A DNA stretch of 62,533 nt from an uncultured Collinsella sp. (GCA_902492935.1 CABUNJ010000012.1:1-62533); one strand, 5' to 3'. Shown: positions 44,309-55,368, numbered from the stretch's first letter. Notes: generated from the sequence alone by a model not told the origin. A program made the numbers and translations.

Positions 44309-45757
44309 TTAATGCGCGAGGCGGTAGAAATCCATCGATGCCGCACCCTCGGCGTGCAGCTCCATCGCCGGAACCGCCGGCGAATAGGTACGGCTCGTAA
44401 GTGCCGTCTCGCCGCCATTTGCAAAAATCTCGACCATCGTAGTGTCCGAAAGCACGCGTAGGTCGCGAAGCTCGCCGAGCTCAATCGACCTCTGGTCGCG
44501 CCCATAGCCTTCGTCACCCATATCGAGGGTAAGCATCCCGTCCGTATAACGCACAAAGACACCCTTGCGGATTTCGAGCTCGACCATCTTGGCGCCCTCG
44601 CAGGAAACCACAAGATCAAACAGGCGGCCCGGCTCCTCAACGGTTTCACCGCCTGTCGCGCGAACGCAGTCGCCGCGCATCCTCCCAATCTCGTGCGCCG
44701 GCTGCTGGCAGAGCTTACCATCGCGCATGCTCAGCTCTCGCGGCACCGTCAACGCGCACTGCCACCCGCGCGCCACCGTCGGGTTTTCCGCCGTCGCATC
44801 GGGGCAACCCGACCATCCGATCATCAAACGCCGGCCTGCAGCATCCTCAAAGGACTGCGGAGCATAGAAATCAAAACCGGCATCGACCATCGGGGGCATG
44901 CCCTGCCCGGTGATCTTAAAACTCGGCGCCTCCCAATCGGCCTCGATAGGGAACCACACGCACTGATGCGGATTGCGGTAACGCCAACCATCGGCAGGCA
45001 CACCCTGCGGACAGCAAACGAGAACAAGCTCGCCATCAAGCTCAAACAGATCAGGGCACTCCCACATAAAGCCAAACTTCTCGCCCAGCTCAATGCGCGT
45101 CGCATAGCTCCAGACCCCTAAATCACGCGAAGTATAGACAAGCACGCAGCCACGGTCGTCTTTCGTACGAGCGCCCAGAACCATATAGTAGATACCATCG
45201 TGCTCAAGGATCTTGGGGTCGCGCACGTGCGTACCGATATCGTCGGGGTAATCGACCGGTCCAACAGCCATGCGCTTCTCGCCCAATTCGTCGGGATTCT
45301 CGGCAACCATATGAATCTGGTTTTGCTCACGGCCCGTCAACACGTAGTCGTAATCATCGCGGTCAAAATGCTTGACGTTGCCGGTATAGAAGTAGTGAAT
45401 CTTGCCATCGCGTACAAAGGCAGAACCAGAATACGCTCCGCTCGAATCCAAATCGGAATCGGGGAACAGCACAGGGCCGTGATTCTCGTACGTCACAAAA
45501 TCCTTTGTCGTCAGATGGTTCCAAAGCACTGGCCCGCCATGCGCAGCATCGAACGGATCGTATTGATGATAGATGTGATACGTATCACCAATCTGAACCA
45601 AACCGTTGGGGTCGTTGAGCCAGCCAAGCTCAGGCTCCATATGGAACAGGAGCCTATCGGGGTCGGACGCGATGCGACCCGCCGTCTCATCCTGTCCGGC
45701 GCGCCACTGCTCATAGTCCGCGCGTGTCACCTTATTGTTTTGATTAAACATCGCCAT
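44309..45757 (-). CDS. scrB: Sucrose-6-phosphate hydrolase (GH32)
   Basis: 482 residues. GH32 beta-fructosidase: WLNDPNGL with nucleophile Asp near residue 47, RDPKI with the transition-state Asp (~175), ECPDLF with acid/base Glu (~229), and the C-terminal beta-sandwich (~340-482). The start is ATG 45757 behind GAAGG. It would hydrolyse sucrose 6-phosphate made by the PTS encoded upstream, giving glucose 6-phosphate and fructose. Last gene of a three-gene minus-strand set. Confidence 0.9.
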   Translation of the reverse strand: MAMFNQNNKVTRADYEQWRAGQDETAGRIASDPDRLLFHMEPELGWLNDPNGLVQIGDTYHIYHQYDPFDAAHGGPVLWNHLTTKDFVTYENHGPVLFPDSDLDSSGAYSGSAFVRDGKIHYFYTGNVKHFDRDDYDYVLTGREQNQIHMVAENPDELGEKRMAVGPVDYPDDIGTHVRDPKILEHDGIYYMVLGARTKDDRGCVLVYTSRDLGVWSYATRIELGEKFGFMWECPDLFELDGELVLVCCPQGVPADGWRYRNPHQCVWFPIEADWEAPSFKITGQGMPPMVDAGFDFYAPQSFEDAAGRRLMIGWSGCPDATAENPTVARGWQCALTVPRELSMRDGKLCQQPAHEIGRMRGDCVRATGGETVEEPGRLFDLVVSCEGAKMVELEIRKGVFVRYTDGMLTLDMGDEGYGRDQRSIELGELRDLRVLSDTTMVEIFANGGETALTSRTYSPAVPAMELHAEGAASMDFYRLAH

Positions 45758-45852
45758 TGACCTTCTCGTCTATAGGGAAGGACGCCCGACTCACACGAGC
45801 CGAACGCCCTTCCTCAAATGGACTTATCCGCACATTACACTGAATGGCTCAA

Positions 45853-47304
45853 CTAGAAGCTGACATCGAAGCCTGCGCCAGCGCCCTCTTCATCGGTGGT
45901 CGGAACGCCCTTTGCCTTGTTGTAGGCAAAGATCAAGACGATCGGCACGATAAAGGCGATGAGATTGCCAGCCACATACCACACGAGAGTCTCGGGCGTA
46001 ACGATGAGCAGGCCAAGCACACCGGTCAGACCCTGACCGATAGCGCGCACCTCAAAGAACTTCACGAAGGCACCGCCGCAGCCTGCACCGATGCATGCGC
46101 AGATGAACGGAATGATCGAATAGCGCATGTTTGCAGCAAAGATAGCGGGCTCGGAGATTCCGACCAGCGTCGGGATAAAGGACGACATGCAGATGTTGCG
46201 CTCTTTGGAGTGCTTCTTGTGAATGAGGTACATACCGATGGCGCCGCCGCCCTGGGCGATGATGGAAACCGACCAGATGGCCTGGATGTAGTTGAAGCCG
46301 GTCGTGGCAACGAGGTTGGCCTCGATACCCTGGATGAACTGATGCGTACCGGTAACGACAAGCGGCTGCAGGAACGCGGCGAAGACAAAGGCACCAAAGA
46401 CGCCCATCCTGTTGTACAGGATATCGATTACGCCTGCGAGGACATCGCCGATCAGGTTGCCGAGCGGGCCGAACACGGTGAACAGGGCGACGTTAGCAAG
46501 AATCAGGGTAACGGTCGGGACAAAGACGAACGAAACGACCTCGGGGATGTACTTCTGGGCAATCTTTTCGACCTTGGCCATAAACCAGGCAGTCAGGATT
46601 GCAGGGAATACGCCGCCCTGGAAAGCAACCATGGGAATGGAGAGCGGACCAAAGTACCAGTACTCAGCACCCGTCGGGTCCATAACGAACGTGTTGCGGT
46701 TCATAAGGCTCGGGTGAACCATGACGATACCGACGAGGATGCCCAGAATCGGGTTACCGCCAAAACGCTTGACTGCGCTGTACATAACCAGGACAGGCAG
46801 GTAGTCGAACGTGGTGGCGATAATGGCAAAGAAGCTTGCGAGGTTCTTGAGGAACTCGCTGTGATCGGCGAGGCTACCTTCCATGCCAAAGAGGCCGTTG
46901 GCAACGATCAGCGACTTAAGGCCGATGATGATAGCAGCGCCGACGAAGGCGGGAATGATGGGGATAAAGATGTCCGAGAATACCTTGAGGACCGAGAAGA
47001 ACTTGCCCTTCTTGTCCGCCTCGGCGCCCTTGACCTCGGAAGCACTGATCTCCTTAACGCCCGTCAGAGCCATAAACTCATCGTAAACCTTGTTGACGGT
47101 ACCGGTACCGAAGATGATCATGAGCTGGCCGCTGTTGTACAGCACGCCCTTGACGCCATCGATGTTCTCGAGCTCGGCCTTGTTGTATTTGCTCGTATCC
47201 TTGAGCACCAGACGCAGACGGGTCACGCAATGCGTGGCGCCCTCGATGTTCTCCAGTCCGCCGACGTTGTCGACGACTTGCTGGGACACTGCCTTGTAGT
47301 CCAT
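45853..47304 (-). CDS. PTS transporter subunit IIBC (sucrose/beta-glucoside type)
   Basis: 483 residues from ATG 47304. IIB domain (~1-80) has the phospho-acceptor Cys in GGLENIEGATHCVTRLRL (Cys ~25). The IIC domain (~105-470) has about ten helices with GXIVGI-type and TGTHQF motifs. No IIA domain, so an external EIIA (often Crr-like) is needed. Substrate is inferred as sucrose because two GH32 genes flank it. The frame opens four codons earlier without proper spacing. Confidence 0.9.
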   Translation of the reverse strand: MDYKAVSQQVVDNVGGLENIEGATHCVTRLRLVLKDTSKYNKAELENIDGVKGVLYNSGQLMIIFGTGTVNKVYDEFMALTGVKEISASEVKGAEADKKGKFFSVLKVFSDIFIPIIPAFVGAAIIIGLKSLIVANGLFGMEGSLADHSEFLKNLASFFAIIATTFDYLPVLVMYSAVKRFGGNPILGILVGIVMVHPSLMNRNTFVMDPTGAEYWYFGPLSIPMVAFQGGVFPAILTAWFMAKVEKIAQKYIPEVVSFVFVPTVTLILANVALFTVFGPLGNLIGDVLAGVIDILYNRMGVFGAFVFAAFLQPLVVTGTHQFIQGIEANLVATTGFNYIQAIWSVSIIAQGGGAIGMYLIHKKHSKERNICMSSFIPTLVGISEPAIFAANMRYSIIPFICACIGAGCGGAFVKFFEVRAIGQGLTGVLGLLIVTPETLVWYVAGNLIAFIVPIVLIFAYNKAKGVPTTDEEGAGAGFDVSF

Positions 47305-47349
47305 GTTCCTCTCCATTCCTTTTCTAAATCATAAAACGGTTCGTTGCCG

Positions 47350-48732
47350 CTACAGAGACGCGATCGTTGCGTTTGCGCACTTGAGCGCACCGTCGGTGAC
47401 GGTAAGCGCCACGCCCTGGCCCTGCTTGTTGCAGAAGCGAGCGTTGAGCGCAACATCATCGACAAAGATGGTCGCGATGTCGTCGTCGACGACCAGACGC
47501 ACATGGTGAGTGCCCTCGCCCTTAAAGAACAACGGACGCTCGAGGCCCATGTTGTTGACCTGGAACCACGGGTACTGGGGAGCCGGCGTGAACTCGAGCT
47601 TGCCCTCGCGCAGGTTGGCGCGGAACTCATAGGCAAGACCGGTCTCGGCGTCCTCGGCGAACTTGACCGAGAAGCCGGCAGCGTTACCGCCGAGCTCAAT
47701 GTCGGCATCGAGCAAGTAGGTGGAGCCGGCATCCGCGGCGAGCACCTGCTCGACCTTGCCCGACTCGCAGGAAAGCTCAAAGGTCTCGACTGCCTTAGCC
47801 TCGCCAAAGGCGCCAAGCATGCTGTCGGGGAGCTTGGTGCCGAGCGTTCCGTCGGCACGCTGAACGATCTCGAGGGGCATAAAGGTGCCACCCCATAGGT
47901 AAGAGCTGGGGTCGCCGCCCTCGTCACGCGTAGGAACCCAACCAAAGAGAACGCGACGCTCGCCATCGAATGCGGTGCGAGCGGCGTAGTACGCGCGGCC
48001 GTCGAAGGAGTCGTCAGCGGGGGTAATCCAAGGACCGTTGATGGACTTGGACATGCGGTAACGGGTCTTGTTGCCGTCGCTGTACTCGGAAAAGACGAGG
48101 TACCACCAGTCGCCCATCTTAAAGAGATCAGGCATCTCAAACATGGTGTACAGGCCCGGGTTCCACCAGTCGCCCTGGAACTCCCAGTTGGTCAGATCCT
48201 TGGAGGTGAACTTGACCAGGCGGCCGGTCATCAGACGCTTGTCCTCGCCCACACGCGTGCCGAGGATGAGCATGTACTCTTCGTTCTCCTCATCCCAAAG
48301 CACAAAGGGATCGCGCCAGTTGCGGTCATCGTAACCCTCCTGGGGCGGAAGCAGCGTCTCGGCGATGTTCTTCTCCCACTTGACGGCGTCGTCGCTCGTT
48401 GCGTGAAGAAGAACCTGCTTCATCAAACGTGCGCGGACCTTATCGCGATTGCAACCAGTGTAGAGCGCATGGTACTTGTCGCCCACCTTAAACACCGTGC
48501 CGGCATAAATGTACTGGTCGACTTCCTCGTCGCCGCCGCGCTCAAGGCTCTCGCCAAAGTCCTTGTAGTTGACGAAATCCTTGGTCGTAGCGAGTGCCCA
48601 GCCAAACGGCTCTCCGAAAGGTTCGGGGTTACGCGTGTCACGCTGATGATAGAGATAGAACGTGCCGTCCTCGCCGTACGGCATGATGTCGCCTACCCAA
48701 ATTCCCTCAGGCTGGTAATACACCTTGTGCAT
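47350..48732 (-). CDS. GH32-like beta-fructosidase, divergent
   Basis: 460 residues from ATG 48732 (GGAAAGGAAG). Five-blade propeller motifs: IWVGDIMPYG where most GH32 enzymes have WMNDPNG (the Asp is kept), WRDPFVLW (~128) and EMPDLFKMGDWWYLVFSEYSD, giving Asp, Asp and Glu in the right order. A C-terminal beta-sandwich follows. It is clearly not a copy of the second GH32 enzyme here. No signal peptide, so it works inside the cell, perhaps on phosphorylated or short fructosides. Operon partner of the PTS gene. Confidence 0.82.
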   Translation of the reverse strand: MHKVYYQPEGIWVGDIMPYGEDGTFYLYHQRDTRNPEPFGEPFGWALATTKDFVNYKDFGESLERGGDEEVDQYIYAGTVFKVGDKYHALYTGCNRDKVRARLMKQVLLHATSDDAVKWEKNIAETLLPPQEGYDDRNWRDPFVLWDEENEEYMLILGTRVGEDKRLMTGRLVKFTSKDLTNWEFQGDWWNPGLYTMFEMPDLFKMGDWWYLVFSEYSDGNKTRYRMSKSINGPWITPADDSFDGRAYYAARTAFDGERRVLFGWVPTRDEGGDPSSYLWGGTFMPLEIVQRADGTLGTKLPDSMLGAFGEAKAVETFELSCESGKVEQVLAADAGSTYLLDADIELGGNAAGFSVKFAEDAETGLAYEFRANLREGKLEFTPAPQYPWFQVNNMGLERPLFFKGEGTHHVRLVVDDDIATIFVDDVALNARFCNKQGQGVALTVTDGALKCANATIASL

Positions 48733-48780
48733 CCGAGACTTCCTTTCCACGACATACTAACTCGGTACAATGGCAAGATA

Positions 48781-48859
48781 TGTCAATCGTTTTCATATGT
48801 CAAACGTTTTCACACCAATACGTCTTTTCGCAGTTCCAGTCGTCGGCAAACGGTTGACA
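48781..48859. promoter_or_regulatory. LacI-type operator cluster upstream of the GH32-PTS operon
   Basis: TGTCAATCGTTTTCA (48781-48795), TGTCAAACGTTTTCA (48798-48812) and GCAAACGGTTGACA (48846-48859) fit the LacI-family consensus TnAAnCGnTTnnA. The first two overlap a TTGACA-type -35 on the minus strand. A fourth match lies before the lacI gene. Natural targets of the LacI protein encoded next door. Confidence 0.75.
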
Positions 48860-48915
48860 TATGCCGGCGAACGGTAATCAGAGGCGTTTGAGGGACTCTT
48901 TTGGCACGGGGCGAA

Positions 48916-49926
48916 TTACGCGGTTTTGCCCTCGATAAGTTCAACGGGGAGCTTGATATTCGATTCGGGCTTTTCACCATTAATAAGAGCGATGATGGAT
49001 TGCGCCGCGAGCTCTCCGATGCGATCGATATCTTGACGTACGGTTGTTAAGTCAGGCATAAACGTCATGGTGCGGCGGGCACCATCCGCGCCCACGACCT
49101 TAATATCGTCTGGAGCGCTCAAGCCGCGCTGCTTCATCATGTTGAGGCAGATGGCCGCCATCGTGTCGTCTCCCGCAAAGATGCCGTCAATATCGGGATT
49201 CTCATCGAGGATCTTCGCAACGACCGCGCCCTTTTCGTCGTCGGGCTTAACGAACTCGACCTCACGGACAAGCGCGGACAAACCGGCCTGCTCAACAACA
49301 TCGAGGTAGGCATCGGTACGCTTATTGGCAGGCATGCGCATACGGCTATTGCTGCGCAGGCACAGGATACGCCTGCAGCCGTCATCAATCAGACGGCGCG
49401 TGGCGAGCTCGCCGATGCCATAGCTGTCACTTGCAATCTGGACAGAACCCTCGCCAAGATCGCAGTCGATGCCAACCAGGCTCAAGCCCATCTCGGCATA
49501 TGCCTCGGCACCGATATTGAGGGAGTTGACGATTACGCCGTCGACCATATTGCGGCGGAGCATGTCGATATAGGAACGCTCAAGATCGGGTCGATTGGCG
49601 CTGTTGCACAGCAACATCTTAAAGCCGTTTTCCGCCAACGTGCGCTCGACCGCCTGCACAACCTGAGCATGGAACGGGCTGCTCACAAAGGGAACGATCA
49701 TGCCGATAAGGTTCAGGCGACCGTTGAGCATGGCACGGGCGATATCGTTGGGCGTGTAATTGATGCGCTCCATCGCGGCATGGACTTTATCGCGGGTTTC
49801 CTGACTAATGTAGCCGCGATTATTAAGCACGCGAGATACCGTAGTAGGCGAAACCCCCGCCACCGCTGCAACTTCCTTGATGCCAGGCTTAGCAGAATCC
49901 TTAGAACGAGCGCCCTCGCGAGCCAT
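48916..49926 (-). CDS. LacI family transcriptional regulator of the fructoside locus
   Basis: 336 residues from ATG 49926 (GGGAGG, 6 nt). HTH: GIKEVAAVAGVSPTTVSRVL then NNRGYISQETRDKV, the hinge RINYTPNDIARAM, and a periplasmic-binding-like core with SFVSSPF and AGDDTMAAICLNMMKQRGL. It most likely represses the PTS/GH32 genes until fructoside or sucrose phosphate is present. A LacI-type operator just upstream of its own start (49947-49961) suggests autoregulation. Confidence 0.92.
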   Translation of the reverse strand: MAREGARSKDSAKPGIKEVAAVAGVSPTTVSRVLNNRGYISQETRDKVHAAMERINYTPNDIARAMLNGRLNLIGMIVPFVSSPFHAQVVQAVERTLAENGFKMLLCNSANRPDLERSYIDMLRRNMVDGVIVNSLNIGAEAYAEMGLSLVGIDCDLGEGSVQIASDSYGIGELATRRLIDDGCRRILCLRSNSRMRMPANKRTDAYLDVVEQAGLSALVREVEFVKPDDEKGAVVAKILDENPDIDGIFAGDDTMAAICLNMMKQRGLSAPDDIKVVGADGARRTMTFMPDLTTVRQDIDRIGELAAQSIIALINGEKPESNIKLPVELIEGKTA

Positions 49927-49946
49927 AGCATCCTCCCCCATCAACA

Positions 49947-49961
49947 TGTCATACGTTTACA
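49947..49961. promoter_or_regulatory. LacI-type operator upstream of lacI gene
   Basis: TGTCATACGTTTACA, same pattern as the operators at 48781-48859. Confidence 0.65.
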
Positions 49962-50107
49962 TACGAACAAAGCATACCCCAACAACAGCGGGAAGACGGT
50001 AACAGCACAAGTAAGTAAACGACTCATCCAAATAATTAGAAGAGTTCCGCCTAAAGGGTGACTCCAAAGGACCCCACATGGCCGGTTTTGGGTTATTTTC
50101 CAAAACA

Positions 50108-50180
50108 TCCCGCAGGACGCGAGAAGCCCCCGCCGCACGTAGTGCGCAGCGGGGGCTTCTCGCATGCCCGAGGACACAAA
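50108..50180. repeat. Nested hairpin element of the CGTCCTCG/CTGCGGA family, copy 4 (degenerate outside)
   Basis: Inner stem GCGAGAAGCCCCCGC / GCGGGGGCTTCTCGC (15/15). Boxes, read on the minus strand: TGTCCTCGGGCATG and GTCCTGCGGGATG. The outer stem is weak. It sits next to copy 5. Confidence 0.7.
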
Positions 50181-50198
50181 TTTGATTTAGCGTGGTTC

Positions 50199-50343
50199 CC
50201 TAAAGGGCGACAACGCAGGAGACCCGGCGAGGCCGGGAGCACTTTGTCTCGCAAACATTCCGCAGCCGCGAAGCGGCGAGGACGTTTGAGAGGCAAAGTG
50301 CGTAGGCCTTACCGGGCCTCCGGTGGGAGTTGAGTCCCTTTAG
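50199..50343. repeat. Nested hairpin element of the CGTCCTCG/CTGCGGA family, copy 5
   Basis: On the minus strand, starting at the glycyl-radical gene stop: outer arms around CTAAAGGGC, middle stem CACTTTG..TCTC paired with GAGA..CAAAGTG, boxes AAACGTCCTCG and CTGCGGAATGTTT around the smallest inner stem CCGC TTCG GCGG. Overlaps the stop codon region of that gene (50340-50342). Fills most of the 413-bp gap with copy 4. Confidence 0.8.
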
Positions 50344-50591
50344 AACTTGTCGTGGAAGGTACGCGCAATGACCTCGTCCTGCTGCTCCTTGGTGAGCGTG
50401 TGGAAGTTCACGGCATAGCCGGAAACGCGGATGGTCAGCTGCGGGTACTTCTCGGGGTGAGCCTGAGCGTCGAGCAGCGTCTCACGGTTGAAGACGTTGA
50501 TGTTCAGGTGGTGGCCACCCTTCTCGGCGTAAGCGTCGAGCATGTGGACCAGGTTATCGGCCTGGGTCTCGGAAACTTCAGAAACCTTCAT
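50340..50591 (-). CDS. grcA: Separate glycyl-radical subunit of pyruvate formate-lyase (GrcA-like)
   Basis: 83 residues from ATG 50591 (AGGAGA upstream); a longer frame from 50636 has no site. It is the C-terminal glycyl-radical domain of pyruvate formate-lyase: HHLNINVFNRETLLDAQAHPEKYPQ, cited by key residues, with QLTIRVSGYAVNF carrying the radical Gly58. In E. coli this sequence is the end of PflB itself; GrcA/YfiD there is a spare copy. Here the neighbouring catalytic subunit lacks the domain, so this protein must supply the radical. Lies 85 nt downstream of it. Confidence 0.9.
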   Translation of the reverse strand: MKVSEVSETQADNLVHMLDAYAEKGGHHLNINVFNRETLLDAQAHPEKYPQLTIRVSGYAVNFHTLTKEQQDEVIARTFHDKF

Positions 50592-50614
50592 AATGTGTCT
50601 CCTTCGATTAATAG

Positions 50615-50634
50615 GCGCCGGCCGAAACCGGCGC
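50615..50634. terminator. GC-rich hairpin between the pfl genes
   Basis: GCGCCGGCCGAAACCGGCGC, 7-bp stem with 6-nt loop (20 bp), 23 bp upstream of the small gene's ATG. Possible attenuator or processing site; no U-run. Confidence 0.6.
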
Positions 50635-50651
50635 ACTAATCAGTAATCGTT

Positions 50652-50674
50652 ATTGTTAGTATAGCACTAACAAT
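50652..50674. repeat. AT-rich stem-loop after the pflB stop
   Basis: ATTGTTAG / CTAACAAT with 7-nt loop, beginning 2 bp from the stop codon. Confidence 0.65.
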
Positions 50675-50676
50675 AG

Positions 50677-52728
<2,052 letters not shown>

Positions 52729-53121
52729 TGTGTAACCACGCTCCTAGTTACGTGTAATGCGGCGCTCTCTCACACCGCTGCTTATTGAATTCTTGAATTT
52801 CGGCTTGCACTACCGGCTTCTTCCGTTCTTCACCACACGTTGGTGCAGGAAAAACGTTTGTCCACCTTGGAACTACAACCCAAAACCCAAGATTTCACCC
52901 GTCTGTGAAGGATAACATAGCCACCCTCTCCATCTGGGCTGTTATATGTTTCTTTTTTTATATCATAAGAGCGTTTTTTACAAACCCGCAGGAAATGCGA
53001 GCGCAAACAACTACCGTTCACCGATTTGTATGTTATTTTTCCTTGCCTTTGTACGACCTTCGCTCTAGCTGTTATGCCAGCTTTAGCAGGGTAAAGTGTC
53101 CCAGAGACCCTACAGAAACTG

Positions 53122-53155
53122 CAGGGCGGCCACGGGATCCCCCGTGGCCGCCCTG
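53122..53155. terminator. Strong hairpin after the KdgT gene
   Basis: CAGGGCGGCCACGGG ATCC CCCGTGGCCGCCCTG. Perfect 15-bp stem with 4-nt loop, 39 bp past the KdgT stop. The remaining 52729-53121 is the pflB promoter region; nothing else was recognised. Confidence 0.75.
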
Positions 53156-53193
53156 TGGCGTAGCTAGTTTTTAGCTTTGATTGCCGCTTGGCA

Positions 53194-54213
53194 TTAGGCG
53201 GCTGCGGCGGCCTTGTCGGTCGTTGCCTTGCTATCGCCGTTGCCCTGGCCCTCAAAATGCTTGTAGCACCAGCTGGTGACCAGCGGGGTCAAAATAGCCG
53301 TCACGATTGCGCAGGCAGCAACCTGTGCCGTAGCCGTCGCGAGCACGGCGCCACCGTACATGGCCCCATTGACGCTTGCCATGGCAGCAGGCGTGGCCAC
53401 ATTGGCTCCGGCGCAGCTTGAAATGGCCGCACCTGCGACACCCGTACCGCCCGTGAGCTTATCGACCGCGATGACGGGAATTGCAAAGACCACCGAGCAG
53501 ATCACGCCGAGCAGGATGCCGGGAAGACCGCCGTTGATAAGCTGACCAAAAGTCATGGTCGAGCCCATTGCAAAGAAGACGAGCACGATGATGGCGGAAA
53601 GTGCCGGTGTCATCATCTTCTTAAAGCTGGGGAACAGGTTGCCCAGGATAATGCCGACGACGATCGGCAGGATGGCGCCCACGAGCGACCAGCCAATCGG
53701 AGCCTGACCGGCGGCGCCGAGCACGATCATCGTGACCGGAGGGCCGACAACGAGCGTGGTGATGGCGACGGCGCCACGCTCGGCCTCGTTGCCCATGGTG
53801 CCCATCAGTCCAGCGTACATAGCGTTGTTGGCACCCGTGCAAGCGGCCAGCATCACCATGGCCGAGATGCCAAACAGGTTGTCGTTGAACACATAAAGGA
53901 TGAGCAGCGACACGGCAACGACCACGATTTGCTTGACGGCGATGATGATGGCGCCGCGGGCAGCGGCGGCAGGAGCACTCTTAAACGAAATCGTCGTACC
54001 GACGATGAGCAAAAAAGCGCCCACGAGCGGGCCTGCACCCTGCTGGGTCATGCCAAGCGTAAAGCTGCCGAGCATTTTGAACAGGTCAGGGAACAGCGTG
54101 TTGAGCAGGCAGCCCAACAAAAGCGGCACCAAAATATTGGCACCCGGGATGGAGGACATCTTAAAGAACGGCTCCTTTGCCGCCGGCGCCTCCACCGCAG
54201 TCGATTCACTCAT
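53194..54213 (-). CDS. kdgT: 2-keto-3-deoxygluconate permease (KdgT family)
   Basis: 339 residues from ATG 54213 (AAGGAGA). About ten helices; KdgT signs include IPGANILVPLLLGCLLNT at the N-terminus, ACTGANNAMYAGLMG and SCAGANVATPAA, the paired glycine-rich repeats of the family. KdgT imports 2-keto-3-deoxygluconate with protons. The preceding SDR gene on the same strand fits uronate or aldonate metabolism, but no KDG kinase or aldolase is nearby. The C-terminal 25 residues are an alanine-rich tail. Confidence 0.88.
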   Translation of the reverse strand: MSESTAVEAPAAKEPFFKMSSIPGANILVPLLLGCLLNTLFPDLFKMLGSFTLGMTQQGAGPLVGAFLLIVGTTISFKSAPAAAARGAIIIAVKQIVVVAVSLLILYVFNDNLFGISAMVMLAACTGANNAMYAGLMGTMGNEAERGAVAITTLVVGPPVTMIVLGAAGQAPIGWSLVGAILPIVVGIILGNLFPSFKKMMTPALSAIIVLVFFAMGSTMTFGQLINGGLPGILLGVICSVVFAIPVIAVDKLTGGTGVAGAAISSCAGANVATPAAMASVNGAMYGGAVLATATAQVAACAIVTAILTPLVTSWCYKHFEGQGNGDSKATTDKAAAAA

Positions 54214-54270
54214 ATATATCTCCTTTGGATGCATGCGATTCGTAGCCGCACGCGCCTATATCAGAAAGAA

Positions 54271-54302
54271 GGCGACGGTCCCGAGTCGCAGGAGCCGTCG
54301 CC
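54271..54302. terminator. Stem-loop between SDR and KdgT genes
   Basis: GGCGACGG / CCGTCGCC with a 16-nt loop; may set relative expression. Confidence 0.6.
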
Positions 54303-54321
54303 GAACAATCGTCGTGGGGTA

Positions 54322-55071
54322 TTACCCGTCCAGGACGATGCCGCCGTCGCAGTCACCGATCTCGCCGTTCACGAAGCTGGCGAGGTCGGAAGCGAAGAAC
54401 AGCACCATCTGCGCAGGCTCGCTGGCCTGGGCGGCGCGGCCCAGAGGAATACCGTTGATGATGCGCTGAGAGTTCTCGTCAGAGAGAATCGAGGTCATAT
54501 CGGTAAGGGTAAGTGACGGGCACACGGCGTTGCAGCGGACGCCGAACTTGCCGCCTTCCTTGGCGACTGCCTTGGTTAGACCGTTGACGCCGGCCTTGGA
54601 GCTCGCGTAGGCCGCGGTGCCGAGCAGGCCGCCGCCGATCTTGCCGGCAACAGAGCTCACGTTGACGATAGTGCCGGCATGGGCCGCCTTAAAGTGCGGG
54701 TACACGGCATTCATCATGGTGAAGGTACCGTTGAGGTTGATGTCGATGGTGCGACGCCACTCGGTGTCATCGATCTCGTCGAACTTCTTGGTGCTGATGA
54801 CGCCAGCGCAGTTGATCAGGATGTTGGTTTGCGGCAGGTCCGTAAAAATCTGCTCGACAGTCTCGCGCGCCTTGGGTGCATCGGCGACATCGAGCTGGTA
54901 GAACTTGTTGCCCTCGCCAAGCTCGGCCACCGCGGCCTCGCCCTTAGCAGCGTTCCTTGCGATGAGCGCGACGTGTCCGCCGCCCGCAACGATACCCTTG
55001 GCAATCTCGAGGCCAATGCCCTGAGTGCCACCGGTAACGATCGCGGTTTTGCCCGTGAAGTCAAATGCCAT
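54322..55071 (-). CDS. Short-chain dehydrogenase/reductase (KduD-like)
   Basis: 249 residues. NAD(P)-binding TGGTQGIG (~14-21), the NAG motif INCAGV, and catalytic Ser-Tyr-Lys in NVSSVAGK and YASSKAG (Tyr ~155, Lys ~159). Length and the final DGG...LDG segment fit KduD/gluconate 5-dehydrogenase-type oxidoreductases. With kdgT downstream, a role in deoxyketogluconate metabolism is plausible. GGGGGTTGGAG precedes the ATG. Divergent from the MarR operon. Confidence 0.85.
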   Translation of the reverse strand: MAFDFTGKTAIVTGGTQGIGLEIAKGIVAGGGHVALIARNAAKGEAAVAELGEGNKFYQLDVADAPKARETVEQIFTDLPQTNILINCAGVISTKKFDEIDDTEWRRTIDINLNGTFTMMNAVYPHFKAAHAGTIVNVSSVAGKIGGGLLGTAAYASSKAGVNGLTKAVAKEGGKFGVRCNAVCPSLTLTDMTSILSDENSQRIINGIPLGRAAQASEPAQMVLFFASDLASFVNGEIGDCDGGIVLDG

Positions 55072-55262
55072 GACTCCAACCCCCTTGATTCAGGTGTCTC
55101 CTTGCGGGAAGTTGGAGCATCGCACGTGGCGATTATATGAGTCCCAGTCGTCATGGTGGTGACAACCCCTCGCCTAACCGCGTGCATAATAGTTCTTTGA
55201 AACGCTACAATTATTGAATTATTTTAATTCTTTATACGCTCTTTATATTGCCTAGCAACCAG

Positions 55263-55368
55263 GTATTTTTTTGGGACATGCCCAGAGATCTACCCCTAAC
55301 TTTGCTGATACCGACGGTGTACGGAGGTCGCCTAAAGATTGTTTTCTAGGCATGACCCAAAAATCTAC
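55263..55368. repeat. Two imperfect hairpins of the TAGATTTTTGGGACATG type
   Basis: 55263-55293 has TTTTTTTGGGACATGCCCAG closed by GATCTACC; 55336-55368 has AGATTGTTTT...CATGACCC AAAAATCT. Related to 35422-35451. They lie in the 364-bp gap between the SDR gene and the MarR gene. Confidence 0.6.

Noticed and set aside
45844..47334. 496-codon plus-strand frame opposite the PTS gene
   Set aside because: Antisense shadow with no recognisable domain.
50340..50591. Pseudogene fragment of pflB
   Set aside because: Own start codon and ribosome binding site, intact radical motif, and no frame remnant linking it to pflB; more likely a functional separate subunit.
52830..53255. Minus-strand frame in the pflB-kdgT gap
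   Set aside because: Overlaps the kdgT end and the terminator hairpin; composition is not protein-like.
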